Assembly: GCA_947644325.1 (NCBI GenBank)
Contig: CANRZD010000010.1
Coordinates: 1-33,424 of the forward strand
DNA from: an uncultured Clostridia bacterium
Lineage (GTDB): Bacteria > Bacillota > Clostridia > Oscillospirales > Acutalibacteraceae
DNA length: 33,424 bases
Direction: 5' to 3'
Both the position numbers and the translations under genes were made by a program. This document shows, piece after piece, positions 1 to 7,477 of the stretch. The notes under the pieces were generated by a model that was given only the letters and a program-made list of their open reading frames with translations, was not told the origin of the DNA and made no database searches. The number at the start of each line of letters is the position of its first letter. Position 1 is the first letter of the stretch.

Positions 1-235
1 CGCTAAAAAAAGCTGAAGCCTCAGAAAACTCCATTTCTGAGGCTTCACTACCTACATCCGTCAATATCGCCCGCAGCTCTGGGTAGGGCATGGAGTAGCG
101 CTGGCTGAGATAGCGCAGGGAGGCGCCGATCTCGCCGTGGGGCCCGCCATACTGACTGATAATAATCTTCGCCAGCTTCGGGTTGGGGTTCTGGATGTGC
201 ACGGGGTACTGCAGCCTTTTTTCATACACAAACAT
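1..235 (-). CDS. cotJC: Spore coat protein CotJC, N-terminal part only (runs off or is interrupted at the window start)
   Basis: Manual translation from ATG at 235: MFVYEKRLQYPVHIQNPNPKLAKIIISQYGGPHGEIGASLRYLSQRYSMPYPELRAILTDVGSE..., typical CotJC N-terminus; directly downstream of cotJB. Similarity ends near position 50. Confidence 0.8.
   Translation of the reverse strand, partial: MFVYEKRLQYPVHIQNPNPKLAKIIISQYGGPHGEIGASLRYLSQRYSMPYPELRAILTDVGSEASEMEFSEASAFFS
5..46 (-). terminator. Rho-independent terminator-like hairpin
   Basis: Perfect 13-bp inverted repeat gaagcctcagaaa (15-27) / tttctgaggcttc (34-46), 6-nt loop, followed on the minus strand by GC then seven T. Confidence 0.8.
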
Positions 236-487
236 TTAATTTGCCTCCTTTTCCCAGGGCCACGGGTCGCTGATCCAGGCCCAGCGGCTGGTGTTTGCGC
301 TCGTCTCCCCAATGGGCCCGAACTTATCCTCGAACTCCTTAGTGAGGGCCGACAGCTCCCGTTTATACTCCTCCAGCTTCCGGGCGGCGTCGCAGTTGTT
401 GGGGTGGGTATCCAGGAACAGGTGCAGCTCCCAGCAGGCAAATTTCACCGCGCCGATACGCCGGCGCAAGGCTTGCTCCTCATTCAT
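236..487 (-). CDS. cotJB: Spore coat protein CotJB
   Basis: 83 aa with CotJB-like LHLFLDTHPNN and WISDPWPWE motifs; between cotJA and cotJC. Confidence 0.9.
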   Translation of the reverse strand: MNEEQALRRRIGAVKFACWELHLFLDTHPNNCDAARKLEEYKRELSALTKEFEDKFGPIGETSANTSRWAWISDPWPWEKEAN

Positions 488-705
488 CTGGGCTCCCTCC
501 TTCCCCCCAGAAAGGGCTTATCCAGCACCGGGAACAGCGTCCCGGCGTCCAGGGCGCGCTCGGCGGTGTGCAGGTCCTTCTGCCACTGCTGGTAGGGCAC
601 GTAGGCCATGGCGGGCACGGGGTCCTCGGGCAGGGGCGTCAGGTCGTTATACAGGCCGCAGCTCTGGCCCGTCTTTTCGTCTGCCAAAATGACCGCTCCT
701 CTCAT
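484..705 (-). CDS. cotJA: Spore coat associated protein CotJA
   Basis: In-frame C-terminal part of ORF 484..1047: PVPAMAYVPYQQWQ...GTLFPVLDKPFLG. The true start may be TTG at 687, preceded by GAGAGGAG. Confidence 0.85.
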   Translation of the reverse strand: MRGAVILADEKTGQSCGLYNDLTPLPEDPVPAMAYVPYQQWQKDLHTAERALDAGTLFPVLDKPFLGGRREPR

Positions 706-780
706 AAAAAATCGTTTTCCTAATCTTGTATACGGCCAGGGACCGTCTATCTTGTCCCTTGTTAACAGAGTATGCGCCCC

Positions 781-809
781 TTGCATTTTTGTCCCTGCTA
801 TGCTATACT
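781..809 (+). promoter_or_regulatory. Sigma-A-type promoter for nfnA
   Basis: TTGCAT (781-786), 17-bp spacer, TATACT (804-809). Confidence 0.65.
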
Positions 810-838
810 TTTTTTCATAAAGAGAGGAGTGGAATGAA

Positions 839-1687
839 GTGAACCTCATACGAAAGAAGCGGGCCTTGAACCCCACCGTCACCCTCATGGAGATCGACGC
901 GCCGCTGATAGCAAAGAAGGCCCAGCCCGGCCAGTTCATCATCCTGCGGGTAGACGAGGAGGGCGAGCGCATCCCCCTGACTATCGCGGACTTTGACCGG
1001 GAGCAGGGCACGGTGACCATCATTTTCCAAATCGTGGGCGCCACCACCGAGAAGCTGAACCATAAGCAAGAAGGCGATTATCTACAAGACTTCGTTGGCC
1101 CCCTGGGCCAGCCCACCCACACCGAAGGCCTGAAAAAAGTGGCCGTGGTGGGCGGCGGCGTGGGCTGCGCCATCGCGTACCCTGTGGCCAAGAAGCTCCA
1201 TGAGCAGGGGTGCGAAGTCCACTCCATCGTGGGCTTCCGCAATGAAGATTTAATAATCCTAAAAGAAGAATTCCAGTCAGTCAGCGAAAAATATGTGCTC
1301 ATGACTGACGACGGTTCCGCCGGGGAAAAGGGCCTTGTGACCGACGCTCTCCGGCAGTTCATAGACAGCGGCGAGCAGTACGACAAGGTCATCGCCGTCG
1401 GCCCGCTGATCATGATGAAGTTCGTGGCCGCGCTCACCAAAGAGTTCGGCATTCCCACGGTTGTCAGCATGAATCCCATCATGATCGACGGCACGGGCAT
1501 GTGCGGGGGCTGCCGCCTGACCGTGGGCGGGCAGACCAAATTCGCCTGCGTAGACGGCCCGGATTTCGACGGCCACCAGGTGGATTTCGACGAGGCCATG
1601 GCCCGCGCCGCCATGTACAAGGACTTCGAGCGCCGCGCTTTTGACGCGGCCTGCAATCTGTTCAAGGGGGTCGATAGCCATGCCTAA
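839..1687 (+). CDS. nfnA: Sulfide/dihydroorotate dehydrogenase-like FAD/NAD-binding protein (NfnA-type ferredoxin-NADP+ reductase subunit alpha)
   Basis: 282 aa, GTG start; GGGVGCAIAYP nucleotide-binding region and Cys-rich CGGCRLTVGG...C; overlaps the following NfnB-type gene. Confidence 0.85.
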   Translation: MNLIRKKRALNPTVTLMEIDAPLIAKKAQPGQFIILRVDEEGERIPLTIADFDREQGTVTIIFQIVGATTEKLNHKQEGDYLQDFVGPLGQPTHTEGLKKVAVVGGGVGCAIAYPVAKKLHEQGCEVHSIVGFRNEDLIILKEEFQSVSEKYVLMTDDGSAGEKGLVTDALRQFIDSGEQYDKVIAVGPLIMMKFVAALTKEFGIPTVVSMNPIMIDGTGMCGGCRLTVGGQTKFACVDGPDFDGHQVDFDEAMARAAMYKDFERRAFDAACNLFKGVDSHA

Positions 1688-3077
1688 CATGTCACTGAAA
1701 AAGAACGAAATGCCCTCCCAAGAGCCCCACATCCGCAACAAAAACTTCGATGAAGTGGCCCTGGGCTATACCGAGGAACAGGCGCTGGATGAAGCTAAGC
1801 GCTGCTTAAATTGCAAAAACAAGCCCTGCGTCTCCGGCTGCCCCGTACAGGTGCGCATCCCGGAATTCATCGAAAAAACCGCCGCCGGGGACTTCGAGGG
1901 GGCCTACCAGATCATCGCCCAGTCAAGCTCATTGCCCGCCGTATGCGGCCGCGTCTGCCCCCAAGAGAGCCAGTGCGAAAAGCTCTGCGTCCGGGGCATC
2001 AAGGGCGAGCCCGTGGCAATCGGCCGCTTAGAGCGCTTCGTCTCCGACTGGCACAACGAAAAAATGCAGGATTCTAAAGAGAAACCTGCATCAAACGGCC
2101 ACAAAGTAGCCGTGGTGGGCTCGGGCCCGGCGGGCCTCACCTGCGCCGGGGATCTGGCCCGGCTGGGGTACGAAGTCACCGTGTTCGAGGCCCTGCACAC
2201 CCCCGGCGGCGTGCTGGTCTACGGCATCCCGGAGTTTAGGCTGCCCAAAGCCATCGTGCAGAAGGAGATCGACGGCCTGAAGGCCATGGGCGTGAAGATC
2301 GAGACCAACATGGTCATCGGCCGGGTGCTTTCCATCGACGAGCTGCTGGGCGGGCAGGGCTTCGAAGCCGTGTTCATCGGCAGCGGCGCGGGGCTTCCCC
2401 GGTTCATGAACATCCCCGGCGAGAACCTCAAGGGCGTGTACTCTGCAAACGAATTTCTGACCCGGGTGAACCTGATGAAATCCTATCGTGAAAATAACGA
2501 TACTCCCATACAGCGAGCAAAAAAAGTTGCAGTAGTAGGCGGAGGTAACGTAGCTATGGACGCGGCCCGGTGCGCCAAAAGATTGGGCGCGGAGGAGGTC
2601 ACCGTAGTCTACAGGCGCTCAGAAAAAGAGCTGCCAGCCCGGGCCGAAGAGGTGGAGCACGCCAAAGAGGAGGGTATCATCTTTAAGCTGCTCAACAACC
2701 CCACGCGCATTTTAGGCGACGAAAACGGGAACGTGAAAGCCATGGAGTGCCTGGAAATGACCCTGGGCGAGCCCGACGCCTCCGGCCGCCGCCGCCCAGT
2801 GGAGAAGCCCGGCAGCGAGTTCACATTGGACGTAGACTGTGTGATTATGGCGATTGGCACCAGCCCAAACCCCCTGATAAAGTCCACCACAGAGGGCCTG
2901 GAAACCCAGCGCTGGGGCGGCATCATCGTGGAGGAGGAGACGGGCCTTACGAGCCGCGAGAATGTCTACGCCGGCGGCGACGCGGTCACCGGCGCGGCTA
3001 CGGTGATCCTCGCCATGGGCGCGGGGAAGACCGCCGCCAAGGCTATTCACGAGGCTCTATCACGAACCGCCGGATAG
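1680..3077 (+). CDS. nfnB: NADPH-dependent glutamate synthase-like protein (NfnB/GltA type)
   Basis: CLNCKNKPCVSGCPV and CGRVCPQESQCEKLCV Fe-S motifs, two GxGxxG sites (VVGSGPAGL, VVGGGNVAMDAAR). Start chosen at ATG 1680 (ORF track gives 1641). Confidence 0.9.
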   Translation: MPNMSLKKNEMPSQEPHIRNKNFDEVALGYTEEQALDEAKRCLNCKNKPCVSGCPVQVRIPEFIEKTAAGDFEGAYQIIAQSSSLPAVCGRVCPQESQCEKLCVRGIKGEPVAIGRLERFVSDWHNEKMQDSKEKPASNGHKVAVVGSGPAGLTCAGDLARLGYEVTVFEALHTPGGVLVYGIPEFRLPKAIVQKEIDGLKAMGVKIETNMVIGRVLSIDELLGGQGFEAVFIGSGAGLPRFMNIPGENLKGVYSANEFLTRVNLMKSYRENNDTPIQRAKKVAVVGGGNVAMDAARCAKRLGAEEVTVVYRRSEKELPARAEEVEHAKEEGIIFKLLNNPTRILGDENGNVKAMECLEMTLGEPDASGRRRPVEKPGSEFTLDVDCVIMAIGTSPNPLIKSTTEGLETQRWGGIIVEEETGLTSRENVYAGGDAVTGAATVILAMGAGKTAAKAIHEALSRTAG

Positions 3078-3882
3078 CCTCGGCCAGACCGTCCTTATCG
3101 TGGGGGGCGCGGGTCACGTAGCCCGCCGCCTCCTTTGCCTCCCGGGACCCATCCCCCATGGCCGCGGAGAACCCGGCGGCCTGCAGCATGGTCACGTCGT
3201 TGCCGTTGTCCCCCAGGGCCAGCACGTTCTCGCGCCCCAGCCCCAGCATATGGGCCACGGCCAGCACGGCGCTGCCCTTGTCGGCGTCCCCGGCGTTTAT
3301 CTCCAGGTTGTCCGGGATGGACGACGTGACCCGCAGCCCTCCCAGCTCCCTGAGCCTGCGCCAAATCTCGTCCCGGGCCTCCGGCGTGAGAAACGGCAGG
3401 TTGATCTTCTCGGGCTCCAGCCCCGTGTCCAACAGCGCCCCAAAGCTTTCCGCCAGCTGATAGCGCTTCCCGTCCACAAAATGCCACTTGCTTTGCGGGA
3501 AGCCGAAGTACCCCCGGGCCTTCTCCGGGTAGCCTTTTTGGGTGATGGCGCTGCCGTTTTCGTAATATTCTATGTAAAAATCGTACTCATCCAGTATCTC
3601 CTGCACCTGCCGAGCCTTCTCATTGGAGATGCACCTTTTATAGACCGCCTGGCCGCTCTGCAGGTCGTAGACGGCCGCGCCGTTGGCGGTCACCGCGTAG
3701 CGCACCCCGGGCAAGGCGATGACGGCCTCCGGCAGAAAATCCCGCATGCGGCCCGAGGCCGGAAGCAAATGTACGCCCCTCTCCCCCGCCCAGCGCAAGG
3801 CCTCCTCGTTGCCCGGCGTCAGGTGCTTGTGCTCTACGATGGCCGTGCCGTCCAGGTCAAAGGCGATCAGCTTGATGTCCAT
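3043..3882 (-). CDS. Cof-type HAD-IIB family hydrolase
   Basis: FDLDGTAI motif I, PASGR, LALGDNGNDVTML motif. Confidence 0.9.
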   Translation of the reverse strand: MDIKLIAFDLDGTAIVEHKHLTPGNEEALRWAGERGVHLLPASGRMRDFLPEAVIALPGVRYAVTANGAAVYDLQSGQAVYKRCISNEKARQVQEILDEYDFYIEYYENGSAITQKGYPEKARGYFGFPQSKWHFVDGKRYQLAESFGALLDTGLEPEKINLPFLTPEARDEIWRRLRELGGLRVTSSIPDNLEINAGDADKGSAVLAVAHMLGLGRENVLALGDNGNDVTMLQAAGFSAAMGDGSREAKEAAGYVTRAPHDKDGLAEAIRRFVIEPRE

Positions 3883-3918
3883 ATCCGCACTCTCCTCAGA
3901 TTATTTCTTCCCACCCCC

Positions 3919-3947
3919 TTGCAAAACCCCGGGGTATGGTGTATAAT
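3919..3947 (+). promoter_or_regulatory. Sigma-A-type promoter for a candidate antisense RNA
   Basis: TTGCAA (3919-3924), 17-bp spacer, TATAAT (3942-3947). No downstream + strand ORF recognised; reads toward the 3' end of the 31-aa minus-strand ORF. Confidence 0.7.
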
Positions 3948-3953
3948 ATTTAC

Positions 3954-4052
3954 AGTAAGGCGCTGCCGTGTGGCGGTTAGCCCGTCTGACTAATTTGGGT
4001 TTTTAATCCACACTAGCCGTTTGGGTGTTGGCCAAGCGGCTAGTACGCTTTT
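3954..4052 (+). ncRNA. Candidate type I antitoxin (antisense) RNA; ends approximate
   Basis: Downstream of the 3919-3947 promoter. Ends near a strong hairpin ctagccgtttgg-gtgttgg-ccaagcggctag (4013-4043) followed by tacgctttt; overlaps the 3' end of the 31-aa ORF. Confidence 0.5.
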
Positions 4053-4135
4053 GGGGATATGTAGGCCAGCCATAAGGCTGCAAGTGCCAAACACACCGCG
4101 AAACGCAGGACCTTCGCCCAGCGCCCGTTTCCCAT
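4040..4135 (-). CDS. 31-aa hydrophobic peptide, candidate type I toxin (absent from the ORF track)
   Basis: Manual translation MGNGRWAKVLRFAVCLALAALWLAYISPKAY, preceded by GGGAGGTGAAGCTT-ATG; consensus promoter upstream at 4249-4278. Confidence 0.65.
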   Translation of the reverse strand: MGNGRWAKVLRFAVCLALAALWLAYISPKAY

Positions 4136-4248
4136 AAGCTTCACCTCCCTTCGAATGTTCTCAGGGAAAATGAACCACCCCCTTTCGTAGAGGGGATGGG
4201 CTAACCGCCTTTTACGCGACAGCGCCGCCCCCTTTTGGGGGCCTTTTT

Positions 4249-4278
4249 ATTATATCGCATGCTGCCGCTTTTTGTCAA
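4249..4278 (-). promoter_or_regulatory. Sigma-A-type promoter for the 31-aa ORF
   Basis: Minus strand TTGACA (4278-4273), 18-bp spacer, TATAAT (4254-4249). Confidence 0.75.
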
Positions 4279-4285
4279 CAAAGAG

Positions 4286-4324
4286 AAAAACAGCCCTCCC
4301 CCTCCCCGGGGCAAGGCTGTTTTT
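4286..4324 (-). terminator. Terminator after the DUF1540 gene (symmetrical, possibly bidirectional)
   Basis: aaaaacagcc ... ggctgttttt inverted repeat just after the DUF1540 stop on the minus strand. Confidence 0.75.
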
Positions 4325-4330
4325 CCCGTT

Positions 4331-4657
4331 TTACTTGCAGGTAAAGGTGCAGCACTCTGTGCCGCTCTTAGAGCACACGTCGTCGCAGCAGCAGCCCACG
4401 CACACCCGCTCGGCATCGCACTTGCAGTCCGAGTTATAGGCGCAGTTCTGGGCGTAGCAGGTGATGGAGGAATCCACGCTGGCGCTGCCCCCCACAGAGG
4501 CCGTGCCCGAGGACCTGCCCCGCTCCCGGTAAGAACTGCAGCAGGTCTGGTCGCACACCTTGGCCCCGGGGCCGTCCACCTGGATGCCGGGCAGGCTGCA
4601 GAGGCCGCCGTCGTAGTGCTGGCAGGAAGATACCTGACATTCCAATCTGTTTTTCAT
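4331..4657 (-). CDS. DUF1540 domain-containing cysteine-rich protein
   Basis: MKNRLECQVSSCQHYDGGLCSLPGIQV...CDQTCCSSY plus a second Cys-rich repeat (ITCYAQNCAYNSDCKCDAERVCVG); AGGTG RBS before ATG 4657. Confidence 0.8.
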   Translation of the reverse strand: MKNRLECQVSSCQHYDGGLCSLPGIQVDGPGAKVCDQTCCSSYRERGRSSGTASVGGSASVDSSITCYAQNCAYNSDCKCDAERVCVGCCCDDVCSKSGTECCTFTCK

Positions 4658-4730
4658 AGGGCACCTCATTTTCACAAGATTCATGGGGCTAATTGAAAGC
4701 CTCACACGCCCTATTCTGCCCTTTAGCCGC

Positions 4731-5987
4731 TTATTGATACAAAGGATATTTCTGGCAGATGCCGTTTACCATAGCCCGGAGCTTTTCTTTATTGTTTTCA
4801 AAATCATCTTCCATCGAGAGGGCGATGCAGGCGGCAATCTCGTCCATGTCGGCCTCCTTCAGGCCCCGGGTGGTGACGGCCGGGGTGCCCAGCCGCACGC
4901 CGCTGGTGACAAAGGGGCTGCGCTTCTCCCCGGGCACGGTGTTCTTGTTGGCGGTGATGTACACCTCGTCCAGCCGCCGCTCCAGCTCCTTGCCGGTGAG
5001 CTCGCTGTCGGAAAGGTCAACGAGCATCAGGTGGTTGTCCGTGCCGCCGCTCACAAGCTTCACGCCCCGCTTTAAGAGCCCGTCGGCCAGAGCACTGGCG
5101 TTCTTCACCACCTGCTGGCCGTATTCTTTGAAGGAAGGCTGCAGCGCCTCCCCCAGGCACACGGCCTTGGCGGCGATGATGTGCATCAAAGGCCCGCCCT
5201 GGGTGCCCGGGAAGATGGCCTTGTCGATGGCCTTGGCGTACTGCTCTTTGCAGAGGATGAGCCCGCCCCGGGGCCCTCTCAGGGTCTTGTGGGTGGTGGT
5301 GGTGACTACGTCGGCGTAGGGCACCGGGTTCTGGTGCGCCCCGGCGGCCACGAGGCCCGCTATGTGCGCCATGTCCACCATGAGCAGCGCCCCGCAGGCG
5401 TCGCAGATCTCCCGGAATTTAGCAAAGTCAATGGCCCTGGGGTACGCGCTGGCCCCGGCCACGATGAGCTTGGGGCTAACTTCCAAAGCCTGCGCCATGA
5501 GCTTTTCATAGTCGATGCGCCCGGTCTCCGGGTCCACCCCGTAGGGCACGAAGTTATAAAGGGCCCCGGACATGTTTACAGGCGACCCGTGGGTCAGGTG
5601 CCCGCCTTCTGCCAGGTTCATGCCCAGCACCGTGTCGCCGGGCTGCAGCAGGGCAAAGTACACTGCCAGGTTCGCCTGGGCCCCGGAGTGGGGCTGCACG
5701 TTGGCGTGCTCGGCCCCAAAGAGCTTGCAGGCCCTATCCCTTGCGATGTTCTCGGCGATATCCACGCACTGGCACCCGCCGTAGTAGCGCTTTGCGGGGT
5801 ACCCTTCCGCGTACTTGTTCGTCAGTACCGAGCCCATGGCCGCCATCACCGCCGGGGACACGATGTTTTCCGAGGCGATGAGCTCCAGGTTCCGCCGCTG
5901 GCGGGAAAGCTCCTCCTTCATGGCCTCCCCTACCTCCGGGTCCGCCTGAGAGACAAAGCCGATACTGTCCATCAGATTTTCAAACAT
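4731..5987 (-). CDS. glyA: Serine hydroxymethyltransferase
   Basis: Full-length Gly[44 protein letters not shown]. Start chosen at ATG 5987 with AAAGGAG upstream. Confidence 0.97.
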   Translation of the reverse strand: MFENLMDSIGFVSQADPEVGEAMKEELSRQRRNLELIASENIVSPAVMAAMGSVLTNKYAEGYPAKRYYGGCQCVDIAENIARDRACKLFGAEHANVQPHSGAQANLAVYFALLQPGDTVLGMNLAEGGHLTHGSPVNMSGALYNFVPYGVDPETGRIDYEKLMAQALEVSPKLIVAGASAYPRAIDFAKFREICDACGALLMVDMAHIAGLVAAGAHQNPVPYADVVTTTTHKTLRGPRGGLILCKEQYAKAIDKAIFPGTQGGPLMHIIAAKAVCLGEALQPSFKEYGQQVVKNASALADGLLKRGVKLVSGGTDNHLMLVDLSDSELTGKELERRLDEVYITANKNTVPGEKRSPFVTSGVRLGTPAVTTRGLKEADMDEIAACIALSMEDDFENNKEKLRAMVNGICQKYPLYQ

Positions 5988-6001
5988 AGCTAAAACTCCT
6001 T

Positions 6002-6652
6002 TCACAAATTACCTGGGTTTTGCAAAAACCAAATGCCCGCGTACAAGGCTAAGTGCACCGGGTACAGGATGTACAATAGATACTTGGGGGCCCGCCGGCC
6101 CCGCTGGCCGTTATAAAAGAACAGGGGCACCGCCGCCAGCACCGCCCAAACCTGAAAGAGGCTATGGTGCTGGGCGCAGTAAAGCAGCGTCAGCGCCACA
6201 AGGCACAGAAGCCCCAGGGGCCGCTTCTCCCTAAAAACATAGAAGCACACACACAAGAGCACCCCGTAGGCCCCATAGCTGAGGCCCCCTATCTGGGCAA
6301 AAACCACCAGCCCCGCCGCCCCAAAGAGCCACGGCCCGCCCTTTTTCACGCACCACAGGACAAGTAAGCTCACAAACAGGGCAAACAGGATGTTTTTCAT
6401 CCCGAAACCCAGCTGCCGGTAGATCATCAGCTGGTAGGGCGCCTCTGACACCACCGCGAAGAAAAGAAGCCGCCCCAGGTATTTTTTTAGGTCCCGGGTG
6501 TGCACAAAGCCCTCGCTCAAGAGAAAGGCGAAGATGGGGAACGACAGCCGCCCCACCGCCCGCAGCACGGGTGCCCCGGGGAAGAAGCAGTATCCCAGGT
6601 GGTCAATGAGCATGGTGAAAAAGGCCAGCGCCTGCAGGCCCGCCGTTGTCAT
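6002..6652 (-). CDS. TraX family integral membrane protein
   Basis: [26 protein letters not shown]...[39 protein letters not shown], typical of TraX-like proteins. Confidence 0.8.
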   Translation of the reverse strand: MTTAGLQALAFFTMLIDHLGYCFFPGAPVLRAVGRLSFPIFAFLLSEGFVHTRDLKKYLGRLLFFAVVSEAPYQLMIYRQLGFGMKNILFALFVSLLVLWCVKKGGPWLFGAAGLVVFAQIGGLSYGAYGVLLCVCFYVFREKRPLGLLCLVALTLLYCAQHHSLFQVWAVLAAVPLFFYNGQRGRRAPKYLLYILYPVHLALYAGIWFLQNPGNL

Positions 6653-6698
6653 GGTGAAAAGCCCCCCTTTCCCAAAATACCCCATACAGGGTAAAAAT

Positions 6699-6727
6699 AT
6701 TATGGCACATGGGCGCTCTCTTGTCAA
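6699..6727 (-). promoter_or_regulatory. Promoter for traX-like/glyA, overlapping the divergent nth promoter
   Basis: Minus strand TTGACA (6727-6722), 17-bp spacer, CATAAT (6704-6699). Confidence 0.6.
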
Positions 6728-6783
6728 CGCCCGTTTTTTGTTGTAAAATAGGGGAAAGTAAAAAAGAATCGAGGTTTTCCCCC

Positions 6784-7416
6784 ATGGATAAGAAAGAACG
6801 GGCCCTTCTCTGCGTAGAGGCCTTAAAGAAAGAGTACCCCGGGGCCGTGTGCTCCCTTACCTACACAGACCCCCTGCAGCTGCTCATCGCCACCCGGCTC
6901 TCGGCCCAGTGTACAGACGCCCGGGTAAACCAGGTGACCCCCGCCCTCTTTGCCCGCTTCCCCACTTTAGAAGCCTTCTGTGAGGGTACGGAGGAGGAGA
7001 TAAGCGGGCTTATCCGCTCCTGCGGCTTCTATAAGATCAAGTCAAAGGACATCTTAGCCGCCTGCCGCATGATACGGGACGACTTTGGCGGCAAAGTGCC
7101 CGACACCATAGAGGACCTCATAAAGCTTCCCGGCGTGGGCCGCAAGACCGCCAATCTCATCATCGGCGACATCTACCACAAGCCCGCCGTGGTGACGGAC
7201 ACCCACTTTATCCGCATCACCGGCCGCCTGGGGCTGACGGAAAACAAGGACCCCAAAAAGGTGGAGGACGACCTGCGGGCCCTTCTGCCCCCGGAGGAGT
7301 CAAACGACTTCTGCCACCGCACGGTGCTCCACGGCCGGGCCGTGTGCACCGCCCGCAAGGCCCATTGCGAAAGCTGCTGCATGGCCCCCTTCTGCTTGAC
7401 AAACGGCGTAAAGTAG
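6784..7416 (+). CDS. nth: Endonuclease III
   Basis: HhH motif LPGVGRKTANLI, VVTDTHFIRITGRLGL, C-terminal 4Fe-4S cysteines CTARKAHCESCCMAPFC. Confidence 0.93.
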   Translation: MDKKERALLCVEALKKEYPGAVCSLTYTDPLQLLIATRLSAQCTDARVNQVTPALFARFPTLEAFCEGTEEEISGLIRSCGFYKIKSKDILAACRMIRDDFGGKVPDTIEDLIKLPGVGRKTANLIIGDIYHKPAVVTDTHFIRITGRLGLTENKDPKKVEDDLRALLPPEESNDFCHRTVLHGRAVCTARKAHCESCCMAPFCLTNGVK

Positions 7417-7477
7417 TGCATAATAATTGTGTCGAAAACGGGGCTTTTGCCCCCAATTTTGGGAGGTTTGCATTGTT

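Noticed and set aside
61-441. Minus-strand 126-aa ORF
   Set aside because: Out of frame with cotJB and cotJC, which occupy the same strand and have recognisable sequence.
640-700. Possible mother-cell sigma-E/K promoter upstream of cotJA
   Set aside because: Several weak partial matches upstream of the start, none with convincing -35/-10 spacing by eye; needs a weight-matrix scan.
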